In this document: positions 35,166 to 47,200 of the stretch, one piece after another
Layout of the letters: every line of letters begins with the position of its first letter
How positions within the stretch are numbered: the first letter of the stretch is position 1
Assembly: GCA_965153455.1 (NCBI GenBank)
Contig: OZ234494.1
Location: 6,076,001 to 6,140,000 of the forward strand
Source: Sphagnum compactum
Lineage: Eukaryota; Bryophyta; Sphagnopsida; Sphagnales
Length of the DNA stretch: 64,000 nt
Direction of reading: 5' to 3'
The notes under the pieces: generated by a model
Told to the model about the DNA's origin: nothing
The model's database searches: none
Seen by the model: the letters and a program-made list of their open reading frames with translations, nothing else
Translations under genes and position numbers: made by a program

Positions 35166-36721
35166 CTCGCCTACCCACAACCTCATCAATATTAATCCAA
35201 GTGGCACAAAGCAAGTCATGCAAGGAGATGAGTGACAAACTTTCTTGTCTAGTTCAATAGTTTTGCAGGTTCCTTGTCCTCGTGGTGGCATCTAACCATG
35301 GAAACCCATGCAAGAAACTATTTTCTTCTTGAATTTGATAGTGTGTTTGTGGAGCTTTCTTTCCATTGTAACATTTATTTCACTTTCATTATGTTGCAGG
35401 ATATATATATATATATATAACATACTAATTGCTACTTCACAAACAAAACAATCAACATTTATATCTTTTTGTGAATATGGTGTTGAAAAATAAATTAAAA
35501 AATTAAGACACAAATTTGAAAATATATCTTTCCATGCTTCTTTGCTTAAAAATGAGTCAACAAATCTCATTTTGGAACTATCCAATATATTATGTGATTA
35601 CAACTCATGAGAATTAAAGTTTGTGTTACCTAAACTAGCTCCATGAATGAATCATCATGATCATTGGAATTACATTATTAGAAGAGTTCAAAGGTCAATT
35701 ATGTTGGTCACTTGAATCAACATAATCATTTTTAAAAGTTTGATTACATTGTCCATTATGTGATCATGGGGGTGAAGCTTTGTACACACCCAAACGGGTT
35801 TTGTTGCTTACCTATCTCATGATTAATTTGTCCATTATAATGCCCATGGTGATATATAGACATGGCATAGCCAAAGATAATTGTTGTCCATATCAGTCAT
35901 AGCCATGTATGCCATGACCTTGGCACGGGCGAGAAAGTGTTTATAAAAATGACATTTGAATCATCAACTATTCAAATCTCTACACTTGAAAAGAGTTTTG
36001 AGTAATCGATGATTCAATAATCAATCCACTCATATGTAACCAGTTGGACACTTGAGAAAATCAATTATTGCAAGCAGATAAGCAGAAGATAATCAGCCTT
36101 TGAAATGCCCTATTGAAAGAATACAACATTGCCTGCTTCAAATAACTGGAACTTGTGTGAGGATGTACAGCACTCATAATCCGGCTCAGGTTCTGGTTCC
36201 ACCAGAAGGATAGTTCCATGGTGTAGGGTCTGCTTCCAGTGAGAAGGCTAGTAGCACAGTTTGGTTCTGGTTTCAGCGGTTGGATACACCTCCAATCAGA
36301 TACAGTCTCAAGTCTGTTGTCAGCAAGTATGTAAGTGGGTGAGTATCATAGTTAGTTAGTTAATGTAAGTGTTCATAATGAGTATATGTACGAAGGTAGA
36401 GCACTACCTACCTACAAAGTTAGTAGCTACATGTAGATGGTCTTTCTGGTACATCCATGTGCTTGGCCTTCCCACCAAGATGGACAACAAGAGCAATGAC
36501 GGGGCTCATCCGAGACATGTCAAATTACATTTCAAAAGGAAAGCTTTGCTTGTCAAATTGAAATCCAATACCATACTGAGAGGAAACCCACTCAGTGCCT
36601 GTTGAAGTATTGAAGAAATCTTCACCTAATGTCCTGCAATTTTCAGTTGCGGATTGAGCTTTAAACCAAACTGTTACGAGGACAGGGATATCTACTTTAT
36701 GAACAGAAAAGACTGACACCA
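35166..36721. other. Intergenic between minisatellite and DUF1644 gene
   Basis: An AT dinucleotide run lies at 35400-35419. The last few hundred bases before 36722 are probably the 3'UTR of the minus-strand DUF1644 gene. An ORF at 36369-36605 (+) has no recognised domain and overlaps that putative 3'UTR. Nothing else is supported. Confidence 0.4.
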
Positions 36722-37975
36722 CTACAACACATCCCCTCTTCCTCGCTGCCGGCTCCTCCGCCTACGACTTGTTGAACCTGCTCCCCCATCCACATTAGTA
36801 CTAGTCCCTTGCCCATAATTTGTGCCCCCACGCCCATTGCTGCCTTGAAGACTCTCCCCCCACAATGCCCCCCTCATCTGGCTGTTCCCAGAATGATGGT
36901 ACCTTCCTCTGACCCTAGATGGCAGTCCTCTTCCCCCTGCCATCGATGGACCAAACACCTGACACAACAAGAACACTGTCCACCAGTTCCCTTCATCACC
37001 AGGAAAATCACTTATATCCTCCTCTTCATGATCTTCCTCATCACCATCAATTACATAATCCCCAAGAACTGTGGCACCTGGCATAGCTGACTGTATGGTG
37101 CTCAGTACATCACCTAGATCCCTTGCCCGCTCTAATTGCCACCAGTCCCGCTGCCTTGCTGGATCAACATCACAGGGACGTGCTGAAGGATGCATGCCCC
37201 GTGCATGCTTCCGCAGGTCCTCATAAGGTCCACTAAATCCACAAGCTTCATGTGCACAGTTCCTTATCTTGCGATTGAGATGCTGCCGGGCAGCATCAAC
37301 AACCCTCCACCCTTCCACTTTGCCTCTGCAAAGAGGGCACAGCAAGTCCCCTACATCAGCCTCCATACCTGATGCAGCTCCTTGTAAGAGCTCCAATGAC
37401 TCACTTCCATCAGCACCCTCTCTTCCCAAATCAACTTCCACAGAGGATCCTCTGCTCATATTCTCAGCCCCTCTTACCACAAGCCCTCGCATAGCCAACC
37501 CTGTTGGTGTTGCAGACATCTCCCCCTCCACCTGCTCCTCCTCCAATCTCTCACTTCTTCTCAATGAGATCCCCGTTACTATCCCCCTAGGTCTCCCTAC
37601 ATCTATTGTCAGCGACTCCTGAGATGACCTATCATGGGTTAAGCTGGAAGCACTGCCTAATGGCCTGTCCACAGCCTTGTCTGAGGAGTCATGAGCTTTT
37701 CTGTATTGGTCCAGGCAGTTTGAGTGCCGGTAGCTGGTGTCACACATATATGGGCGACAACCCTTGTCATGGGATGCACAAATTAGCAGAACTGCATTAT
37801 GGGGATGCTCCATACAAATAGGGCAAGTGGCCTCCTCCCACTCTTTCTTCCATTCACTGTCATCCACAAACTTCGATGAGCTTGCCACTCCCCTGCCATA
37901 ACTAGAATAAGGCTTGTACAGCACGCCCTGTGACTTTGGTGACAATAGAGAGCGGCTGCTAGGATCTTTGGGCAT
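36722..37975 (-). CDS. DUF1644 family zinc-binding protein (417 aa)
   Basis: Intact single-exon coding region. DUF1644 is a plant family of unknown biochemical role; some members have been tied to stress responses. Residues 46-92 hold the family's first Cys/His block: WEEATCPICMEHPHNAVLL with C51/C54, then CASHDKGCRPYMCDT and SYRHSNCLDQ. An acidic/basic low-complexity linker separates it from the second block at 212-262: CPLCRG (C213, C216), C240/C245 and H257/H262, resembling a C2H2-like finger. Then come RPCDVDPARQRDWWQLER and the family's 'STIQSAMPGATVLGDYVI'. The C terminus is Gly/Arg-rich (RRRRSRQRGRG), suggesting nuclear location or RNA contact. A 5'UTR intron (38001-39663) is inferred upstream. 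Length and motif order are normal for the family. Confidence 0.93.
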   Translation of the reverse strand: MPKDPSSRSLLSPKSQGVLYKPYSSYGRGVASSSKFVDDSEWKKEWEEATCPICMEHPHNAVLLICASHDKGCRPYMCDTSYRHSNCLDQYRKAHDSSDKAVDRPLGSASSLTHDRSSQESLTIDVGRPRGIVTGISLRRSERLEEEQVEGEMSATPTGLAMRGLVVRGAENMSRGSSVEVDLGREGADGSESLELLQGAASGMEADVGDLLCPLCRGKVEGWRVVDAARQHLNRKIRNCAHEACGFSGPYEDLRKHARGMHPSARPCDVDPARQRDWWQLERARDLGDVLSTIQSAMPGATVLGDYVIDGDEEDHEEEDISDFPGDEGNWWTVFLLCQVFGPSMAGGRGLPSRVRGRYHHSGNSQMRGALWGESLQGSNGRGGTNYGQGTSTNVDGGAGSTSRRRRSRQRGRGDVL

Positions 37976-38000
37976 CTTGACTAGCCCTCCCTATCCTGCT

Positions 38001-39663
38001 CTGTGGTTGCAACATCAGTTACATGTACCAAAAAAAACATATGCCACACAGACACAGGTACCCAAGTCTAAACAAGCATATACAGACTAAAATATAGACA
38101 CCCATCTCATAAGCACATGCATAAGAGTCACCACTTAATACACACAATTACAGATAACCAGTCATTTTACTGCATCCAGAATGAGAGAGATCAAATGAGA
38201 CTAGATTGACAAAAACACAAACAGCACCCTTCACTTCCTCTTTCAGACAGAGTGAGCAACCTCCGAGCCTGTGCTGCTCCATTGACTTTGTGCCATTAGA
38301 CCACCCTGAGCCAAGTTTGGGAGGAGCAAGAGGAGTGCAAGGAGGAGTAACAAGATTGACTGGCAGGCTACATGATTATGGCAAACCCTTCCTCAAAAGT
38401 TGACCAGAAGTTGGAGTTACAGTTTGTTCAGATCTCTCAAATAGCTCTACAAATCTCTTAAATAAGCAAAAATTCTCGAAGATGCAAGGACTGTAAGGAC
38501 TCAGGCTGAAACAGCGGAAAGGACACTGGGGAAGCACCTAAGAGAAGGTGCTGCTAAGCAGAGGGCCACACCAAACTCCAGATTTGCTATTGGAAAGAAA
38601 CTCTCAAACAAGCACCTCCAGAGAGACAGTGACAATCAGAATGAGGAGAGAAGGGAGCAGGAGTGTGAGAGAGTTGATGGTTACAAAGTCTTGGCAGGAC
38701 ACTCTGAGCAGATGCTCCAATGGATATACATCCAAGGACCAAGTGTGATACTTGCATATGATCTGACAGACAAGACAAAACTGTTGGGGACTCAAATCAT
38801 GCAGGAAAATCTAAACAAAGTGTCTCTCCACTGAAGCACAAAACTGAAAACATGATTCTTCTAGGTGGCAAGTCATATCCTCATGATCCGGGAAAGGTCA
38901 GCAAAGGAGAAAACAGAAAACCTCATCATATACCTACTCCAAACAAGAATCACAGAGGGATTTCCTGCAACCCCATATCTGCTTCCACATACAACAACCC
39001 CCCAGCAAAATCTGTGTCCAACTAGTACAATCTTGCACACTACAACAGAGGCCTAACTGCCATACAATTGCCACGCCCTTCCACAAAGAGACAAGTTGAC
39101 GACCCAGGGTAATGTTTAAGATGCATGACACCTGAGATTTTTTGCTGATAGATCTCCCCAAACAACGGCCGGTACGCTTGTCTCCTGGCGTCCCACTTCT
39201 TCCTAAGAAAAAGCACAAGTACAGACCACATCAGATGTGACAAACTTGTAAGATCCGTTCCCGACGGCAGAGTCTAAGCAGACAAAACCATACATACTAT
39301 AGTAAGCGTCATAAGACATAATTCCACGAAGAATCAGCAGCCAGAACACAAGAAAAGCCCTCCCCCTCCCTCCCGACCATGATACAAACCCGCCCGAGCA
39401 ACGTCGGCTCCGGACCCTCTTCGTCCCTCTTGGCCGTGAAGGAAAACCAAGGAGAGACAAGAAAAAGCACACAACAACAGAGATGTCGACAGACAGCCAG
39501 ACAGACGGAGACAGGGATGGCCTGGAAGGAAAGAGAGAGGGCAAGGGTAAGAAGAAGAGCAAGCAAGCCCTAAGCAGCAAGCAAACAAACGACAGATGAG
39601 GGAAAGGAGAGACACAAACAGGATCAACGATGCAAGGAAAGAGATGCTATTACTATGTCATAC
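38001..39663 (-). other. Predicted 5'UTR intron of the DUF1644 gene
   Basis: On the minus strand, CGTGAAG|GTATGAC at 39664/39663 is a good donor and TTGCAACCACAG|AGCAGG at 38001/38000 a plausible acceptor, 25 bases before the ATG. A further AG/GT-bounded stretch at 39132-39202 (TTTTTCTTAG acceptor) could be an optional extra exon. No transcript evidence is available. Confidence 0.5.
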
Positions 39664-40000
39664 CTTCACGCAACGCTGCTCCGCTCGCCTGCACTCTCGG
39701 CGAAGCTTATGACTTAGTCCTCCTCCTCCTCCTCCTCCTCGGGCAAAATCACCAGATCAATTCCGCGGAAGACTGCGACCCCACAAGCCACAGAAGACGA
39801 AGAGAGAAAAAACAAACAAGAGATGATTAGGGAGAGAAGAACACAGAGACGGAGATGCAAATTTAAGCTGCTGCCGGTGGGAGATGGCAGCGAGCAAATT
39901 GCTCCAGGGATCGAGAGGGGTCGGTGGAGCGACAAGGAGATCTGTACTGCGGAGCAGAGCACCTCCTCCCTCCCTCTCTCTCTGCCCACACAACAGCACA
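39664..40000 (-). promoter_or_regulatory. Predicted 5'UTR exon 1/promoter edge of the DUF1644 gene
   Basis: CG-containing, GA-rich (minus strand) sequence with a (CTC)n run at about 39716-39740 and CT-rich words near 39965-39985, bounded downstream by the donor at 39663. AT-rich repeat DNA starts immediately beyond 40018. The exact start site is unknown. ORFs of about 100 codons on both strands look like by-products of composition. Confidence 0.4.
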
Positions 40001-40018
40001 GCCCAGCATTGTGCCATG

Positions 40019-40610
40019 TATAGCCAAAATGCCACATTAAAAAGTAAAACTACTAAAAATATGCTTTTTGAGATTTTCAATAGCCATAATTGGACCAAGA
40101 TTTAAGAAAATTTGACAGATTTCTATATATGGTTCAACTATATAGCCAAAAATATCGAAGGATTTTTTCAAATTTTACTTTCATATCTAACTTGTAGCCA
40201 TATTTGGCTAAATCTTGCTGTGGATCATCGCCACATTGGATATAGCATAAAATTGTGTGAAAAAAAACACTGGCATAGTCCTTTCTTCTGTTACGGCCTT
40301 CTGTTACAGCTTAGGGCCTAGGCTTCTGGGCCGCCACGCGGCGGCCTGCTGTTACAGCCTGGCCTCTCGCAGCCCCACCTCGCCCCCCCCACTCTCTGGC
40401 CTTTTCTTTGCTGGCTATCTATGGCCAAAAAGAAAAATTAAAAGTGCTTTAAAATCACTTTTTTTTGGAGATTTTCAATAGCCAGAAATTCAAACCAAAT
40501 TTAAGAAAAACCTCCAGATTTTTAGTAGCCAAAAATATAAAGGACGTTCAATTGTTTTTGCTTTTATATTTAGTTTGTTGCCAGTTTCGGCTAAATCTTC
40601 CTATGGATGA
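40019..40610 (+). repeat. Direct duplication (40019-40215 and 40422-40610) around a GC-rich palindrome
   Basis: Two related blocks about 400 bp apart share 'gagattttcaatagcca', 'atttaagaaaa', 'tagccaaaaatat..aaggac/att' and 'ggctaaatctt'. Between them lies GC-rich DNA with the palindrome GGCCGCC-ACGC-GGCGGCC (about 40329-40346). Related 'agccaa.tttggcta' words also occur near 42520 and 60553. The pair may be the two ends of a small non-autonomous element. Confidence 0.6.
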
Positions 40611-41049
40611 TTGCAACTAAGAGTTCATTTAGTTTCTCTATCTATTCTTCAAATCTATCATCCAAATAATACACATTGATTTTTTCGGTTTTGTAACTTG
40701 GGTGCATCATGGCTGTTGTTTTTTTTTTTCTTTTCTTTAGGGTTTGGATGAATTGTTGATTCATTACATACTATTGTAGTTTATGCCATTAGCTCAAGTG
40801 TGAATTGGTTACCCAACTAATTTTTTTCCCTCCAAGACCTTTTTTTTTTGTTTTTTTGTTGGGTCTAAATTTAATTTCCGATGACAAAAACTATTCCCAT
40901 ATCTTAAGTTTAAAATTTTCAAAATCACCTTGGTTAAATCTTACTCATCAAAAAAAGGCTTTCCAACAATACCCAAGAGCATGCCCAAAATCCCTTATAG
41001 ATTTTAGTTTTGATTTAAATAAAAATTCAACCAAAAAAAATATAAAACA

Positions 41050-41215
41050 TCATTTGGGTGCAAGCTCCATGGCCATGTACAGAATATACTATATGGAAGA
41101 ATATGGTGGCTTCTCCCAAGTCCGGGTTGTGCTTAGTCTTGCGAGTTTAAGTTGCCCGTGGCCTGTCCTAACACCAAAAGTGCTTTTGTTATGCACTAAC
41201 CAACTTGTTGTTTGA
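41050..41215 (-). mobile_element. Retroelement 3' end, copy 4 (short fragment)
   Basis: Matches copies 2 and 3 over 'tatactatatggaagaatatgg' to 'gcactaaccaacttgttgtt', including 'ggcttctcccaagtccgg' and 'cctaacaccaaaagtgc'. Only this part of the LTR-like region is left. Confidence 0.6.
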
Positions 41216-44200
41216 TTTTTCAACATTCATAACTTCTCAATTGTAGGTCAAAAACTTATGAATTCAACTTGATGCACCCTTACTCATCAAGGGCTTCCCA
41301 TTGGTATGAAGAGTGAAGCAAGAAGTCACTATGGTTTTCCTTGGTACCAAGAGTGAGGCTCTTAAGAGGTCATTATAGTTTGGGAAAATTTCAAGATGAT
41401 GTAAAACATTGTTGCATTTTATTTTATTTTTAAAATATTTTGATCTCTCATTGGGTTGAAAAAATTCATGTTCATCATCGACATTGCAATGATATCAAAC
41501 TTACATAATTCAAGAAATACTCTTCAAATTATCAAAATAACTTTTACTAGGGTGAAAGTTATTTATTAATCTGTCCCTCCTCACTATCCCTATCGCTACA
41601 ACATTGTCTATCTATGTGCAATATCATTCTTAAAGTGGCACTTTGTGTAGGAGAAAAGTTTTATCAACTGAGCCTTCTAAATTTGAAATCTTCCAAGCTC
41701 AAAAGGATATATGCTAATAAACCCTTCTCCTATACAAAAACAAAAGATACAAACTACCTTCATAGAGGATTTGATTTAGTTTGGTTATTTGGGGTTTGAA
41801 TAGTTCATCTTGGCTTATGTTTATGAGTTTGAAAGTCCATGATTATAAGTGTAACTATGAGTCATATATGTAAAAGCCTGAGGGGCCGGGCTTTTACATT
41901 GCATAAAAATCATCACATGTAAATTTATTTATTTTTATATTTATTTATTTATTTATTTATTTATCCTATGCTTTCCAATAGGTACCCATTGTGAGGAAGG
42001 AAAAAAACAACAATAAGAGCTTCCAAAACTTTGCCATTTCATTTTTTTCAAAACACTCACCCTCACTCAACAAAGCATGTCGTATTACACTTTTGTAAGA
42101 CGCCTTTGCAACTACACTAAAATAAAAAAAAATGCCCAGGTTTTTACTAAAGGCTTGTAAGTAGTACAATAAAGCTTCGAGGTGATCTCCGAGGAGGCGC
42201 CTATTGTGGCCACTCTTCTTGCGCTTTACCCATTGTAAAGCACAAGGTGAAGGGGCCATTGTGATCATGGTCATGTGCAACAAAGCACCAAAATTTATAA
42301 AACAAACAAAAGAGGCCAAGAGTAGGGGGCACAAGTTACTACTCATCGGGTCACCTTCTCCACATTCCATGTCAAGTTTGGGTGTGAAAATAAGATTTGC
42401 CCCTCATCACCACATTTTTGTGCATTTGTTGTCATTTATTTTTGCAATTCTTAGCTTCCATGTGTGGGCCCAATTTTGTGATGTAGTAGGCACACTAGCA
42501 ATCATCCACGAGAGGATTTAGCCAATTTTGGCTACAATACTACAGAGGGAAAAAAGTAGAAAATTTTAAGAAAACCTTCTATAGGTTGGTGACCCGGGTG
42601 AAACCCATTGAATAAATATGGTGAATTTAGACTTTTATTATCTAATACATAATGCATGCAAAGGTAAGCAATTACATTTCATAAAGCCCACCAGCTTTTT
42701 ACGCCTTGTAATGCGTAATTAATTTTCAAAATTCAAAAACTTCTAATCCCTACAATATTTAGAAGAACGGGTGTCAATAAGATGAAAATGTTTGTGTTGG
42801 GGAAAAACAATATAATATTTTTAAAATGTTTAGATATATTAAATACATCTTTTCAATCTTTTTATTCCTTTTATACTTTACCATGAGTCCATTTATATGA
42901 AAATGTGTATAATCAAGAGGAGTTACAAATGCCATGAATTTCTTGGCAATGAGTTTTCTTTGCAATTGTAACTACTAATGTGCTACTAGCCCAAGTGTGA
43001 ACAAGAATATGTAATTGCTTCAAGTCTAAACATGACCCTGATGAGAAGGCCCAATTGTGAAAATTTCAATTTTCAATTTTCAATTAATTTATAGTGACTA
43101 TGCACTCAGAAATTCAAAAAACAATGGGCTTACTCCCTCACCTTAAGTTTTAAAATTATGAAATTACCTTTATGAATTCCCACTCATCAAGTGTTTTCCA
43201 ACAACTAAAAGCTTACCCAACTCCCCAAATTACCATAGTATCTTTGGCAATTTTGGCATTTTAATGCCATTTTCTTTTTCAAATTTTCATTTTGGCAAAA
43301 ACAATGTAATAAAAAATTTAACTTTTAATCATTCTCAATATATTTGGAATTTTTGATAATTAGATATCATCTCAAATTGTGCATGGATGAATCTAACATT
43401 GATTCATTTTTTATTGTTATTTCTTGAAAGTATTCATAGCTTTGTTTTTCAAATTTTCATAGTTTTTTTATTCATTTTGAGGTTCCAAATTAATTTTCAT
43501 AAACACAAGAAAATAATTTAATGTGATTTTATCAAATTGTGTTTGATAACAGCAAGATGACAAAATAAAATAAAAATTTACCTAAGTTTGTTTGATAGAA
43601 ACAAGATGGAAAAATATTTTGTTTGAATGTTTTAATGAAAGATGGAAAATAAGAAATTGCAAGAAAATACACTTATTTTTATTTTCAAGTTCAAATCACA
43701 AGGAAAGAGAACTCAAATTACAACACGAGGTAAATTTATTCAATGCACATGTTGTACCAAACAACACCGTTTCAAAGCAAGTGGAAGATTGGTCAATAGG
43801 TAGGCCACAAAAGTTTGTTGTAAAGTTGTTATCAAACCATAAGGTCAAGCAAAAGCCAAGTGAAGGGCAAGAAAAAAGGATTAAAATGCAATAAAAGGCA
43901 AGGGGGGAGTACACCATTTGGTTTTTACCAAATTTTTAGCGGCCTATCATGGCAACTAGAAAGAAATATGGTAATAACTCACAAGCCTTGCACTTCCTCA
44001 AAACAACATACAAGAAGTCATGATTCCCAAGTTTATATGAGAAGCTAGAAGGGCAAGTTTATGGGATTGGTTTACACCCAAAACCAAACTACATTCATAC
44101 TAATTGCAAAGCAATTTGAGATCGTGATAAAGAAGAATAAACAAAATATGTTCATACTTGAAAAATACTTAGAGCTTTGAGATACATTGGTTATTATGCT

Positions 44201-47200
44201 ACAAGAAACAAAATAGAATAACCAACAACTTATTACATAAACCTTTTTATTATCTTACCCATAATGTGTGGCATGATAAAGTCTCTCACTCCTAAAACCA
44301 TTTGTGATGCACCTAAAGGTTTCAAGTGTAAAAGAAAATAGAAATTCATCAATTCTTCAAGCAATACATGAATTGAACTTTCAAAGTGGCAACAATTACA
44401 ACAAATAAATTTCCTACTAATTAGAAACATCAAAGGCAAGACATGAGTTTTTAACTTGTTTACCTTGTCAAAACATATGACATTTTTGCAACCTTAATGG
44501 TCAACAAAGACCAAATTGGAGTGCACCTTGTGCCAATAGCAAGAAAATGGGGATGGGAGAGCAAAGGTACAAAACATATCAAGGATAGAGGACAAGTAAC
44601 AATTCACACTTGTGATTTCATCTTATGTAAAAGGGTTGCTACTCCCCCCTCAAGTCATATTTACAAATACCACACAAAACTCTACCTCGAAACAATGAAA
44701 GAAATCTCATGTGCACCAATCATTGGTCAACTTTGGAAACCATAAAAAAATTGTTGAAAAACTCTTATTATTGTATCTACATCCACAAATTGAACAATTG
44801 ATTTTACCATTTAACATTAGAAAATAATTCAGTTGTTAGATTGCTTGGTTAATACACAAGAACAAAGAGTTTTTAAATTGCATGAAAGAAGATTACCCCA
44901 ACATTTTGGTCATATTCATTCTAGCAAATTGCACAAATGAACTGCAACTTACAAATGTGATTTTGCAACAACCACGAAAAATGTTTTTAAAGTTCAATTC
45001 CATACCTAGACAACAATAGTCATCAACGAGTAGATTGATAATGGACAAGAACCATGTGTTGACTTCAAGATGAATAGCTTCAAACCAAAAATGTGTAGTT
45101 AGTTACACATAACATGGACAAAGGTTAAAGAAATGAGGAACATGATTGTAAAGGGATGCAACAAGATAAAACTCACAAAAATGTTAAAACTTGATTTTCA
45201 ATTTGTTGCAAATTGGAGGCCAATGTTGATACACCAATATTCACAACGACTCAAGGCATTGAGGAACAAATGGAAGAACATTTGGATGTAGACCTTGCAT
45301 TACCACTATCAATCATTGTGGAATAGTGTTTGCAAGAAATTTTAGTTTCAATTCAACCATCAACTAAAGGTTTGAGCACTTCATGATTTAAAATGTGGCA
45401 ATTAGCTAGGGGACAAAATAGTGTGAAAAAAGGTTAAAGTTACACACCATAACATTTTGTCAAAAACTCTATAATATGTTTTGACATTAACCCATGACAT
45501 TTTCAAACTTTGAAACTTGCCTTTCACGTAATTGTTTCACAAATGCAATAACAAAACCTATAATATTATGAATGTTCAAACACATAATGAAAAACACTTT
45601 TGCACGATAGCTATTTGTTGTTGATGTTGTTGTTGCTCATGTTAAATTTGATGTAATTGCATTAGTACAAAACCATGGTTTTTATGCTAGTTTTTAAATT
45701 TTAATTTAGTCCAATTCTTAATCATAATGGACAATGGACAAGGAAAATTTAACTACATTCAAAATGAACCAATCATTTATGCCATAAACCTTATTGAATT
45801 CAAATGATTAAGATGATTGAAACATGTCAAACAACTTGATTGAAAAAAAATCAACTTGACTTAACATCCTACATGGCTTAATTAATTAATTAATTAATTA
45901 AAACCATTAAAAAAGAAACCATTACAAACTTACCAAGCTTCATAAGTTCACACAAATTATGTGCAAAATCTAGTTTTCATAGGTTCATACAAAAATCTCA
46001 TGAGTTCCATGTTATGTTAATAGGAATGATATTTTTACATATTCAATATTTTAAATAAACATCATTATGGATGAAACTTTATTTTTTAATGACGTGCATG
46101 AATGTTCAAGTTTAATAAACAAAAAAACATAGTTTTATGCAAAATTACATCATTATTATTACATTGATTTAATTAAAATGTAAATTGTATGTATTTCACA
46201 TCAAGACATCACAATGTATATATTATTTTATTTTATTTTTAAAAATATTTCATGTTATTTTTACACTTTGAAACCCACAACTTTTGCACGAACATATTCT
46301 ATTACGATTTTCACATAGATTCTATTGAAATTTTGTGATATTGGAAATTTGTGATGACTATCATATGTATAATTTATTGGCCTATCACATTGAATCTATT
46401 TTTGGATTAAACTACTTAGGAAAAAAATAGGTTCAATTAAATTACCAATAATCGCTAAACCCACATCTAGTCCTCCATTAGGTTTTTTTAATCATTATAG
46501 TATGTTATGTGTCAACTTTTTTGCATATGACATAAAAAAAGTTGAGTTCACCACATTTAGACTTTGTGGTCCTATAGGTAGCTAAAAAGCAAACATGATA
46601 CATGATATATATATATAATTCTCTTATAAATAAGCCTAGTTAAATCCAACTATGGATTGTTGTTAGTGTGGTTTCATCACAAGATTTCAAAAAAAACATG
46701 GACTTCAAGGCTTTAACCATCCAACCACAAAGTCAAAATGGTGAGAAATATTGAAATCTGAATAGATATACACATTAGATTAATTTTCAATATGCATTTG
46801 AAAAATTTAAATATAATGTCTTTAATAATGTGTAATTTTCAATTTTTCAATTTCATAAATTAAAAAATAAATTCAAGTCTCATGTGTCAAAAAATTACAT
46901 ATTAATTTGAATTTTTTTAAATTGGCTAGAAATTTGAGTATGATAATTTCATTACTTTTAAAACATGTAATTTCATACTTACATACAATTTAATATTTTT
47001 TTTGATGTCAACTACACAATGAAGCTAATTGAAAATTCTTTATATCATTATTATTATTATTATTCTATACTTAGGCTTTGAAAATAAATTTTTATTGGAT
47101 TTCCAATTAAATGTTTTACTAAAAACTTATTATATGTCTCCTACACCTTAAGTCTAAAAATTACAAAACCATCGCCATTATGGTCTCCTACACCTTAAGT

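Noticed and set aside
34747-35260. ORFs starting with a signal-peptide-like MSIISSTIFVVIIFSS and Trp-rich repeats
   Set aside because: The frame runs through poly-A/poly-G and a degenerate minisatellite; units shift frame relative to each other.
39203-40098. Cluster of ~100-codon ORFs on both strands near the DUF1644 promoter
   Set aside because: No domain resemblance; they lie in a region better explained as 5'UTR, intron and promoter of the DUF1644 gene.
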